Source: Tipula vernalis (lineage: Eukaryota > Arthropoda > Insecta > Diptera > Tipulidae). From it: a DNA stretch of 64,000 nucleotides. Position numbers and translations under genes: made by a program. The notes under the pieces were generated by a model. That model ran no database searches. It had not been told where the DNA came from and saw only the letters and a program-made list of their open reading frames with translations. Numbering within the stretch: position 1 is the first letter of the stretch; each line of letters begins with the position of its first letter. Location of the stretch: contig OY282560.1 of NCBI GenBank assembly GCA_958295665.1, positions 97,751,930 through 97,815,929 of the forward strand, written 5' to 3'. Below, in pieces: positions 52,956-62,344 of this stretch.

Positions 52956-53960
52956 ATGAGCAACATAAGCCAAAAGCTTAAAATATCTTGATCTTTCAAT
53001 ATTGAGCTATTACTTTTAACTAAGCTTAATTTGGTCGATAATCCTTCAAATTTAAGTTATTTAAAATTGTCGCTGCCCAAGAAAAGCTATTTAGGACGGT
53101 GGCTTCAACTATACCTGGGATATCCAGCGATCAATAGTTCTAAACTTTTAAGCCATCGGAAAATTGATCTGAACTTGAAACTGAAAAATATTGAGCAAAT
53201 TTGTAACTTTCATTTATTATTAGGGAATTTAGCAGTTTAATTAGTTTAGTTTCTGTTTAGAATCAAACATTAAGCAATAATATTTTTTTTTGAGCAATTC
53301 TCTTAAAGAGCAGCAAAAACTGAGTGTTATTGCACAATAATTTAAAACAATTTTTGTAATTTACATATCTACTTTAATTTGGATTTTGTGTTTTAAATTT
53401 CGGGGTTCATAATATGAGTTTCTGAAAACTTTTTGAGCAACAGTTAAAATCTTTAAATTATATGGTTCTATAGTTTATATATCTTAAAAGGCTTTTCTTA
53501 CAACAATGTTCTGGTGTCATTTTCGAGCAATAATTCTTCTGCAGCTTGATTTAGTACAAATATTGCTCATTTTAAGAAGTGCTAGACAATTGAGCAATTT
53601 TCATTACTGAAATATTGAAATTGTAAAATTTTAACCAACTCGTAATAAAATACACTACTTTGGTGTCTACGATTTTACTTAAGATTTATCGATCAATTTG
53701 CAGTTTAATATTGAGCTACTTAATACACAATATTAGATTTTAGCCTATTTTTTATTAATTTTTTGATGAAAATTGTCCGTTACATTGTGTATGAAGCCGG
53801 GCCCAACTTGTATTATGAATAATATCAGTTGAGCAACTTGTTGTTTGTTTGAGAGAAAGTTAGTGATTATGTCAATTTTTTGACAGTTCATAAACTTATG
53901 AAAACCAAAACATTATTGCAAATTTTTTAGCACAGAGCTGTGGCGAAAAAATTAGATAAC
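52956..53960. repeat. Diverged block with recurring TGAGCAA word
   Basis: TTGAGCAA or TTGAGCTA recurs about every 60-150 bases (near 53005, 53192, 53291, 53434, 53594, 53713 and 53831), in AT-rich filler. It includes the 69-codon frame at 53031-53240, which has no recognisable feature and is not called as a gene. Confidence 0.55.
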
Positions 53961-55218
53961 TAATGAGATACAAAACGATCAGTAAATTTATATGGGACAC
54001 ACCCATCTTCCATGTATATAACACATAATTAATGTGTCAACAAAACGTTATTCACAAGTTATCTGAATGTGTGTGTACTCCGAAAACAGGTGATAGTGCC
54101 TATATACATCGAGTCCAAAGTGTATGGCCGTAAAAGTGGTATTAAACAATAATACAAATAATTTATAATTTGCGGTTATAACAAAACGTTTACGTAAATT
54201 ACAAATCATTTTGCAAATATCATCTCATATTTGGAGAAAAAAAACGAAAAAAAATCGCGCAAATTTTTCAAAATTATATAATTCTAATATTCAATTCATA
54301 TTTCATCATTTTTATAAAAATAGTAAAATAAATAATCGTTTTGGTGTTTTATACAATTTCTTATATACTCGTGTGTGGATTGTATATTAGAAATGTATTG
54401 TTATATGATTTTATCTTGACATCATTTTCTACATCTTAAGAAAATCTCCTCAATGTAACTATAAACATTTTGCGTTTCTCGCCGCATCGTTTTTTTTTTT
54501 AAATCGTAATCAATTTCGATAAATTGGGAAGCTGAAAACGTCACCGATTTTTGTTTTTTTTTACGTCTTGTGCGCGTAAGTTTTTTTTTTTGGATTTATT
54601 ATCATCTATTTTTGAATATCGTACGTGTACAATCGTAGATAAAGAGGCGAGAGTCAGAGATGTATCAAATCTTTGAGATTTTGTTGTAAAAATTTATTTT
54701 TGGGAATTTTTTTTTGTATTTATAAATTATTTTTAGAATTAATTTTTTTTGGTGGGCTTCAAAAATAAATTCATTATATACACAACTTACTTATAAACTG
54801 TATAAACACAGAGCGTATATATATATACGTTTAGCATATACTACTCCAAATTCGTTTATATCGAATGTTATTTTTCTTGTTTATTATCGGAAAAGCTCAC
54901 CTCCTCATATACCACCTAGATTCCTATAAAATATGCTCACCACCTATATGTATGACTCAATCGTAAAGAATTTCTATATTTTTGTGTATATCGTATGTTG
55001 TCCTGAGCAACCGAACACATAACATATTTAAAAACAAAAAAAAAAACATAAATTATGTTGTTGCATTATATATGTACATAGGAATGAAAATCAATTTTCT
55101 TACCACCCTAAATTGGAATTTCCGTTGTGTTTTTCCAACCACCTTATACACAAATTAAATATTAAATGTAAATAAATTCATTAAAAATAATTTTTTCTTT
55201 TTTTTAAATTACTTTTAG
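53961..55218 (+). other. Unique 3' end of the large intron before the WW exon
   Basis: Non-repetitive AT-rich DNA with T-tracts, ending in a long pyrimidine run (about 55180-55216) and the AG acceptor at 55217-55218. No upstream WW half-exon was found here or further left. Confidence 0.55.
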
Positions 55219-55355
55219 CCATATCACAGAAACAACGCAGTGGGAAGATCCCAGAATACAATTAGCCGCCCAACAAAAAGCTTTAGCAGCCGGACAACAA
55301 GGTGGTGGAACAGAAATTTTGTTAAATTTACAACAAAATATTTTACAACAAAATG
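55219..55355 (+). CDS. yki: Internal exon, second half of a WW domain, probable Yorkie/YAP co-activator
   Basis: One 137-base exon, 45 codons plus one base. A T-rich tract and AG at 55217-55218 precede it, and a GTATGT donor follows at 55356. The first base completes a codon begun in the exon before; reading then starts HITETTQWEDPRIQ, the last strand of a WW domain with its second Trp (residue 8) and Pro (residue 11). A linker rich in Gln, Ala and Gly follows (residues 15-45). WW domains bind PPxY motifs; Yorkie/YAP binds Hippo-pathway kinases this way and drives growth genes in the nucleus with Scalloped/TEAD. Reasons for Yorkie: the QWEDPRIQ run, the Gln-rich linker, and an intron just before the His, where I recall vertebrate YAP1 also being split. 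The linker differs from the Drosophila one I remember. Other WW proteins (Kibra, Nedd4-like ligases) remain possible. The WW exon is near certain; the gene name is moderate. Confidence 0.66.
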
Positions 55356-55923
55356 GTATGTACATATTCTGATTGCTATAATTTTTATTTACTACAAACT
55401 AAATTCAAACTCCTCCAGTTTTATTGAAACTAAAGTTAATAGGTTCTGATAGGGGGGTCACAAAATTTTAACGTCAACCATAAATTATGTGGTACAAATT
55501 GAGTTCGTCTTCATAAACAGGCCACGTGAATTTCCATTTGTTGATAAAATTAGCGAACCTTTCCTTTATTTTATCTGCCATTTGCTATAATTTGACTCGG
55601 TGGCCCGAGTAATTTTGTTTGTGTACGTTTCGTTCTATGTATTTCATTTTTCTAGAAACGGTGGAAATTGAATAATTTCAAAAATTAATATTTGTAGGAT
55701 ATCAAACTTAACTTCTTGCAAACTGATAAAGTGCCAAATCTATCTAAAATCATTTCGAAACCTAACACAATTAATTAGGCAGTGAATCGGTGCAACGACC
55801 TTAATATCGCCTATGTAAATGAGGAAGTGTGGAACAATGTGGACTACGTATTTTATAAATGCTGCCCAAAATAAATGTTTGCCTAAATCCTGAAACTTTA
55901 GAAACTGCCAATGTTCAGAAAAG
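55356..55923 (+). other. Start of the intron downstream of the WW exon
   Basis: Begins with a good fly-type donor (GTATGT) and continues as ordinary AT-rich intron up to the terminal repeat of a DNA transposon. No second WW exon, which a two-WW Yorkie would need next, is recognisable here or further right, so that intron probably runs past the end of the window. No repeat or ORF was recognised in this stretch. Confidence 0.5.
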
Positions 55924-56441
55924 TACCCAAGAACGGTATTTTAACCGTTGTTAAACTTAAGTTAAAATAACGCACTAGTTTTAAATTGGTTAATTTGTCG
56001 TTACTCAACCGTTGATTTAACCGTCAATTCACCGGTGTATGCGAGGGTAAATATTAACCTCAGTTGTCATGGTACGGTTGAATAACCAGTATGGCATCAA
56101 CCTTCATATAACCAACAAAGGTTTGAATAAAGTTATTTTCTAACCGGGTACAGTTCAAATAATAATAGTTGGAAACTAACCATGGCAATTTTTAACTGAT
56201 ATCCAACCTAAAAAATCTAAACTTTCTGGTCATTAAAATACTATATTTCAACTTATGGGTTGGGAGTGACCAGTTGTTAACCTGTTATTTCACAGCCCAC
56301 ATTGAAGGTTGGATGTCGGATAAAATCCTCTCACGGTTGAATTATTGGCTCAGTATCTCCTACAGCTTTTTTGGATTTGTTTCTGTAATGTTTAAAGTAA
56401 AAATTGTAATAGTGTCAATTGAAAGATATTTATATTAGAAT

Positions 56442-56640
56442 TTACTTAGATTGCAGTCTAAATTTGGCATGCTTTAAATAATTCTTGAAGAAATTCGCAT
56501 TGGCGTGTGCAGTATAATTAGGATGACTTAGTCTTACAGTCGCGATAATTAATTCTAAAATTTCTTTGAAGGAACTAAACGAATGCTTTTCAGAGGTCCC
56601 AGCCCATGAAAAATGTTTTAGTAAATTGAACAAGCTTTAC
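56442..56640 (-). pseudogene. Possible DUF4806-like C-terminal domain remnant
   Basis: Minus-strand frame reading LLKHFSWAGTSEKHSF, then FFKNYLKHAKFR at the end. A FSWTG-like start with FFK-x-x-L-x-x-AK-R at the end recalls the insect DUF4806 domain often found beside this kind of transposon. The frame just upstream (VSDALRKACS) seems to join it through a one-base shift. It lies directly after the central transposase fragment, on the same strand. The family call is from memory and tentative. Confidence 0.4.
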
Positions 56641-56715
56641 GTAATGCATCGGATACACCCTTTGAATCACTGGATGAAAGTTTGGTTGTCATATTGGAGT
56701 TTCCTTTTATCCTCA

Positions 56716-57112
56716 TTAGTAATAGTTTTTTACTATCCCTAGACATATTAAATGTAGGTAGTCCAATGGGAAAGATAACGCCATATCAATCGGTAATATT
56801 TCCAACGGAGAATCGTTTGTATGATGTTTTTCCTGAATTCTATTCCGTAAGCTCTCATTGGTTCTTAGGTTGCAATCAAATTGACTAAAACTCATTTTGC
56901 TTGTCCGATTGCAATAGTCTCCTTCTACAGTGCATCTATCACAAGCGAAATAACCATTGTGGCCTTTAGTTCCCTTAATAAAGGATCTGGCTGGAGCATC
57001 ACAAATAAAATTATTGATTCCAATAGATTCCAATTCGTTCAAGAAATCCTCTAAATATTCTCTTGCATTGGTTGGTTTTGTATGTTCATAGTAAATTACA
57101 ATCACAAACGGT
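56716..57112 (-). pseudogene. Tnp2-like transposase, central fragment
   Basis: Open on the minus strand from PFVIVIYYEHTKP (57112) to a stop at 56716, about 131 codons; the same frame extends to 57186 through inserted sequence. Landmarks: ICDAPARSFIKGTKGH (Asp of D-x-P-A), YFACDRC (Cys pair), EKHH, IDMALSFPLDYLHLICLG. In plant Tnp2 the same order is D-x-P-A, G-x-x-A-C-P-x-C, then M-H-I. It ends right after LHLICLGIV, where related proteins continue for hundreds of residues, so the C-terminal half is deleted. It starts with the same PFVI codons that end the N-terminal fragment at 61315. Confidence 0.75.
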
Positions 57113-57189
57113 TTTGATTGATTGATTGATTTCGATGTACGATCAAGCATTAAGCAAGTCTCCCGTATTATAAATGCGAATACCACACC

Positions 57190-57645
57190 ACAATACTCAT
57201 GTTACAACAACAACACGACACACCATTTCATCATGAAGCCCAAAACTCCGTAAAGAAAGGCGCCACATCGATAACCACATAAGTCTAATAGTTGTGAAAT
57301 CCGCCCCTGGCCAGGCCGCCGTCGTACACCTTTTTACATATAACAAGATCGAGGGATGGGAAAGGAATGTTAGCAACAAAGACTCAACCCGGTTCCAGAT
57401 ACCTAAGTAGTTGATAGTTAGTAAATTTGTTAGTAATATATTTTTTAGTAATTTATTTAGCACAAGACAATACAATTTAAAGTTCATCTATTTAAAGCTC
57501 ATCTACTGCTCCAACCTGTAAGAACACACAATGACAACACAAATTTTCCTGGTGCCGCAAACTCTTTTTTCTGAAAAGCTGTAAACAACTATTATTATTC
57601 CCTCCACCATTTTATCCATCGGCGGTTGTGAGGGGGGCTATTAAC
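57190..57645 (-). mobile_element. Probable 3' end of a non-LTR retrotransposon or SINE
   Basis: Unique, relatively GC-rich sequence inside the A/T-rich insertion, next to the (TCAA)n tail. It contains GGCGGCCTGGCCAGGG (complement near 57306-57322) and GTTGTTGTTGTAAC (complement near 57200-57214). The 96-codon minus-strand frame here lacks known motifs. The assignment rests on its position beside the tail and the 14-bp duplication. Confidence 0.4.
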
Positions 57646-58620
57646 CAAATTCTAAGAATTTCTAATAAATTTTATTCTTCAAATCATTCCAATTTGTTTA
57701 ATTCTTGTAATATAAAAAATTCTATGCGTTCTACCGATTTTTCAGGTCTCAACATTTTTGCCTTTAAAAACCTTTAAATTCTTTAGATATAATAAATTCC
57801 TTAAATTGCAACATTTTTAAAAATGGTAAAAGTTCCATCAATTTCTTAAATTCTAAATAAAGATCTCTTTAAATTTGATGAAATCGATAAATTCTTGAAA
57901 TTCTGCAAATTCAAGCGAATTCTTTAATTTAACTATATTCTATAAATTTAGTTAATATTTTTAATGCTAACACATCTATTTTCTAAATTCTTTAAGTCAT
58001 ACCCTTTCAATTTTAAAAAATCTTAAAAAATTCCAAAAATCTTTAAACGGTTAAGCTTTATAAATTCTAATAATTCTATCAATTTCTTAGAACCTTAAAA
58101 TTCTATAAATTCTATAAACTCTAAATTCTTAAAATTCTTTTGATTATTTTTAGTAAATTTGATAATTAACCAATTGAACAAATTCTATAATTTTTTAAAT
58201 ACTCTACCTATTTTGCAAAATCTGTAAATCCTTCAAATTCTATTAATTTTCCAAATTCTAACTTTTTGATAAATTTTATTCTTCAAATTATTCCAATTTC
58301 TTTTAATTTAGAAATTTTACAAATTTTTTAAATTCTATGCATTCTACCGATTTTTCTAGTCTCAAAATTTTTGAATTCTATAAACTCAATAAATTTGTAA
58401 AATCTTTAAAATCTTTTGATCTAATAAATTCCTTAAATTTCAACATTTTTTAAATTTTTAAAATTTCTATAAATTCTAAACATACATCAATTTGATGCAA
58501 TCTATAAATTTCTTAAATTTCACAAATTCAACCAATTTTCGAAATTTTATAATTTCTATTAATTGTATTCTACAAATTTCATTCATTTTTTTAATTCTAA
58601 CAAGAGGCAATAAAATCCTG
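57646..58620. repeat. AAATTCTATAAATTC-type array, first block
   Basis: Short diverged words (TAAATTCTATAAATTC, TTTAAATTCTTTAA) with very little G on the plus strand. Similar to 59290-60740. Not coding. Confidence 0.7.
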
Positions 58621-58634
58621 GGCTACTTCACATG

Positions 58635-59098
58635 CTTCTACATGATGATGAAGCACAAATGTATTTTGATGTAACCGCTTTGTACCCAAATGCGTCAAAC
58701 GATATCGCAATTCATAGCGCCATATGTTAGCAACATTTTTATGTGTTAGTTTGAGAATTCAATTAAGAACTCCCCACTGTTTCCTCATTTACGCAATAAT
58801 TAAAAAGATGTATTTGGAATGAACTTTGGAGATATTAAACTAACGTTAGAAATAGACGTTATACCCCCATTTTTGGATGTAAAGGTGTTGAGAACACTTA
58901 ACAAATTAGAGTTCGGAATCTATAGAAAACCGACCAACACCTTGAGATTCATCACTGCCGACTCCCACCATAATGGGTTGCATAAGAAAGCAGCGTTTCA
59001 GTCTTTATGACAATGGCTTTACAACATTCCTATGTCCACGTCTGAGTTTGATAAAGAAGTCAAATATATAAAAGATACTGAAAGAGAAATTCATTAAC
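58635..59098 (+). pseudogene. Penelope-like element reverse transcriptase fragment
   Basis: Two homologous pieces in order on the plus strand. The first (58635-58730) reads DEAQMYFDVTALYPNA, the palm motif with a catalytic Asp as in FDVxSLFPxVP of Penelope-like elements. The second (58819-59098) reads PFLDVKVLRTLNKLEFGIYR, then KPTNT, RFITADSHHN and HKKAAF, the conserved stretch after the palm. After a TGA stop at 59008-59010 the frame continues with STSEFDKEVKYIKD. The segment between, with the second catalytic motif, is deleted, and no endonuclease domain is visible. Penelope elements copy themselves by target-primed reverse transcription; this one is dead. Confidence 0.78.
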
Positions 59099-59289
59099 TA
59101 ATTTTGAGGGGGTAAACACAACCGCAAGCACCAAATTAAATCTCTTGCTAATTTATAGTTTTCGAAATTTTTTTTTTCTTTCCAATTATAATTTTGTTGT
59201 GGTTTCGAGAAGATTTTGCATCTATTGTCAAAATTTAAAAATTATATTCCATTATGGAAACAACGGCGGCTCAAGTTTATAATAATTAT

Positions 59290-60745
59290 CATTAAATTTT
59301 ATAATTTTTTAATACTCCATTAAAAAAACTCTACAAATTCTTTAAACTTTTTAAATTCTAACGTATTTAATTACTTGATTCTTAATGATTCAATAAATTC
59401 TTTTAATTCAGAAATTTTACAAACTTTATAGATTCTATGCATTCTACTGATTTCTCAGGTTTCAACATTTTTCTAAATTCCATAAATTCTACTAATTCTG
59501 TCAATTTTTTAGAATCTTAAAATTCAATAAATTTCTACAGTTCTCACAAACTCTAAATTTTTAAAATTCGTTAGGATAATTTTCCCAATTCAACTAATTC
59601 TATAATTTTATTTAATATTCGACCTATTCTACAAAATCTGTAAATTATACAAATTCTATTAAAGATATTCTTAAAATTTCTAATAAATTTTATTTTTTAA
59701 ATCATTCCAATTTGTTTAATCCTTCTAATTTTAAAAATTCTGTGCATTCTACTGATTTTTTATGTCTAAACTTTCAATAAATCTGTAATACCTTTAAATT
59801 CTTTAGATTTAGTAAATTCCTTAAATTGCAACATTTTTAAAAATTGTAAGATTTCTATCAATTCTTTAAATTCTAAATATTTATCTATGTTAATTAGATG
59901 AAATCTATAAATTCTTTAAATTCTGCAAATTCAACCAAATTCCTAAGTTTTTTTAATGCTAGCACGTATATTTTCTAAATTCTTTAAGTATTACTAATTC
60001 TTTTCTACTAATTCCATGCAATAAATTATAGAATCCTACACATTTTTAAAACTCCATAAATTTTACCAATTCTTTCAATTTTTAAAAATCTTTAAATCCT
60101 AAAAATGTACAGATCTTTGAGCTTTATAAATTCTACTACTTGAAATCCTATAAATTCTATAAACTCTAAATTCTAAAAATTATTTACGGCATTTACAATA
60201 AATTGTGTAATTCAACTAATTCTATAATTTTTTTATTATTCTACCTATTCTACAAAATCTGTAAACTCTATGAATTGTAATAACTTCCCTAATTCTAACA
60301 ATTTGATAAATTTTATCCTTCAAATCAATCCAATTTATTTAATTCCTTGATTAAATTGTTTCAATTTAGAAACTTTACTAATTTTATAAATTCTATGCAT
60401 ACTACCGATTTTTCAGGTCTCAACATATTTTTAAATTTTGTAAATTCAATAAATTTAGTTTAGAATTTCGGAAAATTCTACAATTTTTTCAATTCCCTTT
60501 ACAACTTCTTTTATACTTAAGAATTGTAGAAATTCTCCAAAATCTTTAAATTTTGATTTTATTTCAAAGCTAGTTTTAATCCTGTTCAATCCTGTATGTT
60601 TTAATTTCAGTAAATCTTTTAATTTTTAATTTTTTTTTGCAATTTTTTTTAAATTTTGTTTTTATAAAATATTCAACTTTCTATAAATTCTACCAAATTT
60701 CAATATCCTTTAATTTCTAAAACTTTTCAAATTTCATGAGCATGT
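59290..60745. repeat. AAATTCTATAAATTC-type array, second block
   Basis: Same words and same G-poor composition as 57646-58620. Longer near-copies occur, such as TTTTATTCTTCAAAT-type lines and TCTACCGATTTTTCAGGTCTC (57731, 58347 and 60404 regions). The Penelope-like fragment lies between the two blocks. Not coding. Confidence 0.7.
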
Positions 60746-60875
60746 AAGCCCGTTTGTGAAAACCTATGCTTGCTCAGTCGAACATTTCGCTGTAGCGTAG
60801 ATCATAGGAAAGAGAATCACTTGGATAGCCGAATGAAAATAGAATATTTTAAGTAAACAATTTAAATTATAGGAG

Positions 60876-60908
60876 ACTTACCAGTTGTGGTTTCAATTTA
60901 CCACTCAT
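60876..60908 (-). other. Possible tiny first exon and splice donor
   Basis: On the minus strand, ATG at 60908 opens nine codons (MSGKLKPQL) ending at 60882, followed at once by a consensus donor GTAAGT. The sequence just before it is less repetitive. It could be a 5' exon of a gene carried by the insertion, or chance. No acceptor or partner exon was found. Confidence 0.2.
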
Positions 60909-61314
60909 TCTGCGAAATGCTTGAAGCTTACAATATGGAGCTTGTAAACAACAAATTTAAAACACCAACAAATTTCACAACACTTAACTCCACTCACACT
61001 TTCTCGTATAGCAACAAAATTTTAAATTGCCACAGTATAACTGAGCATACCATGGCATCGCAAAAACTGTACATTTAATACACATTTGACATACGTTTCA
61101 CTAATTTCTTTAAATTTAAACTCACGACATAGGTAAATGGTTTTTCCGTGAAACAAAGATTCACTGGGCTCAATCAAGATTTTTAAGCCACCACCATGTT
61201 GTGTGCACATTTCTTTATTTTTATTTTTATTTTTTTTTTCACTTATTTCACAATCACGTTTTTTCCTGTTACTTGAGTTGTTATTCAACCAAAAGCCGAA
61301 AACATTCTCCATTC

Positions 61315-61651
61315 CAATCACAAACGGTCTTATGTTAAAATCCTTAATTGAACACAGAATAGGCCAAAATTGTCCCGTTGAGCTTTTGCTAATAGGAAGG
61401 GCATCAATATTAAAATTCAGTAAAAGCATTTTCTTAACACCGAAATGGGAATATTCTCCTGGTGGCACAATTTTACATTTCACATTTATTGATGTTTGGA
61501 GCAAACTTCGTGCATATTTTGGTATTCCATATATCTGATGATCAATTAGAATGGCCAAAAGATCTTCTGATGCAGATTCACTGTCCAATTCCGTCATATC
61601 GGAGCTGTTATTTTCATCTTCATTATTCACTTCATAACTTAATGAATTCAC
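61315..61651 (-). pseudogene. Tnp2-like transposase, N-terminal fragment
   Basis: Read from an ATG at 61651. An acidic, Ser-rich start is followed by LPISKSSTGQFWPILCSI and PFVIG, features I associate with an insect transposase family distantly like plant CACTA Tnp2 (which has an N-I-D-G-F/L, then W-P-V/I order). The preceding segment VPPGEYSHFGVKKMLL is also typical of that family. The frame runs on without a stop to 61022, but beyond 61315 the residues no longer fit the family; there the foreign insertion begins. The fragment itself has no stop or frameshift. The exact superfamily name is uncertain. Confidence 0.72.
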
Positions 61652-62344
61652 ACTGTTAACACTTCATACTTCAACATTAGCCACATTTGAGTTGCACTTT
61701 TATTTTTTAACAAATAAGCCTGAACACGCCTTATATTAACTAAATTCTTACTGAAAATCAACTTTGGTGAAAGGCTTAGAATTTACTTTTGAATATAATT
61801 AGCGGTGGTGGTAATATTTATAACTAAAACTGCATTAATTTCTAACTAACAAGTCAAACATTAACTAGAGTTAACAAAGGTTAAACTTTGGTTCACCGTG
61901 GTTGAAATTAAACCATTAAGTTCGTTATTAACTATACATCGACTTAGGATTAAACTTATTTTCGATATATTAATGAGTAATATGGAATCTGTATACAAAA
62001 TAATTATGGAAGACACATTTGGCATACTCTAAACAACACTAAAATATATTAGTGATAATAAAATTATATAACAGGCTATAATCAAACCCAGAAAATAATT
62101 CCTCAAGCCAAACATAGATTAAAAATGGGTAAAAAGTGTTAGCTATTAACTGACTGGTTAATTTCTTACCATGTTTTAGCTTTGAAGATTAACTACATAA
62201 AAATCATAAAATCTGTCAGTTATTCAACCAGATATTTACGGTTAAAATACACCTGGTCAGAGAATTACCCAAATATAACCGAATAGTTACCAATGTCAGA
62301 GATTGACTTGTAACCATGGTTAGAAATTGTTTCTTTCTTGGGTA

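Larger units (their letters stand above)
57113..61328 (-). mobile_element. 4.2-kb insertion with a 14-bp target duplication
   Basis: The exact 14-mer CAATCACAAACGGT occurs at 57099-57112 and again at 61315-61328. Both copies encode PFVI of the transposase and sit at the break between the two transposase fragments. The inserted DNA ends, on the minus strand, with a (TCAA)n tail (57113-57132), as many non-LTR retrotransposons and SINEs do. About 450 bases before that tail (57190-57640) are unique and GC-richer, perhaps the 3' untranslated region. No reverse transcriptase of that element was found; the rest is A/T arrays and a Penelope-like fragment. Confidence 0.65.
55924..62344 (-). mobile_element. 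Tnp2-type DNA transposon, split by a 4.2-kb insertion
   Basis: The ends TACCCAAGAA (55924-55933) and TTCTTGGGTA (62335-62344) are exact inverted repeats. Both are followed inward by several hundred bases studded with AACCGTTGTTAA / TAACCATGGTTA-type words, a typical subterminal repeat zone (55940-56330 and 61840-62330). Outermost TA on both sides may be the target duplication. Transposase pieces lie in order on the minus strand: N-terminus 61651-61315, core 57112-56716, then a possible accessory domain 56640-56442. Without the 4.2-kb insertion the element would be about 2.2 kb, so it was itself an internally deleted copy. Confidence 0.7.

Noticed and set aside
53031..53240. 69-codon plus-strand frame
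   Set aside because: No family features and it lies in a diverged TGAGCAA repeat block.
57197..57487. 96-codon minus-strand frame
   Set aside because: No protein motif; position next to a (TCAA)n tail makes a retroelement 3' untranslated region more likely.
61203..61659. Plus-strand frames of 111 and 65 codons
   Set aside because: Antisense shadows of the Tnp2-like N-terminal fragment.
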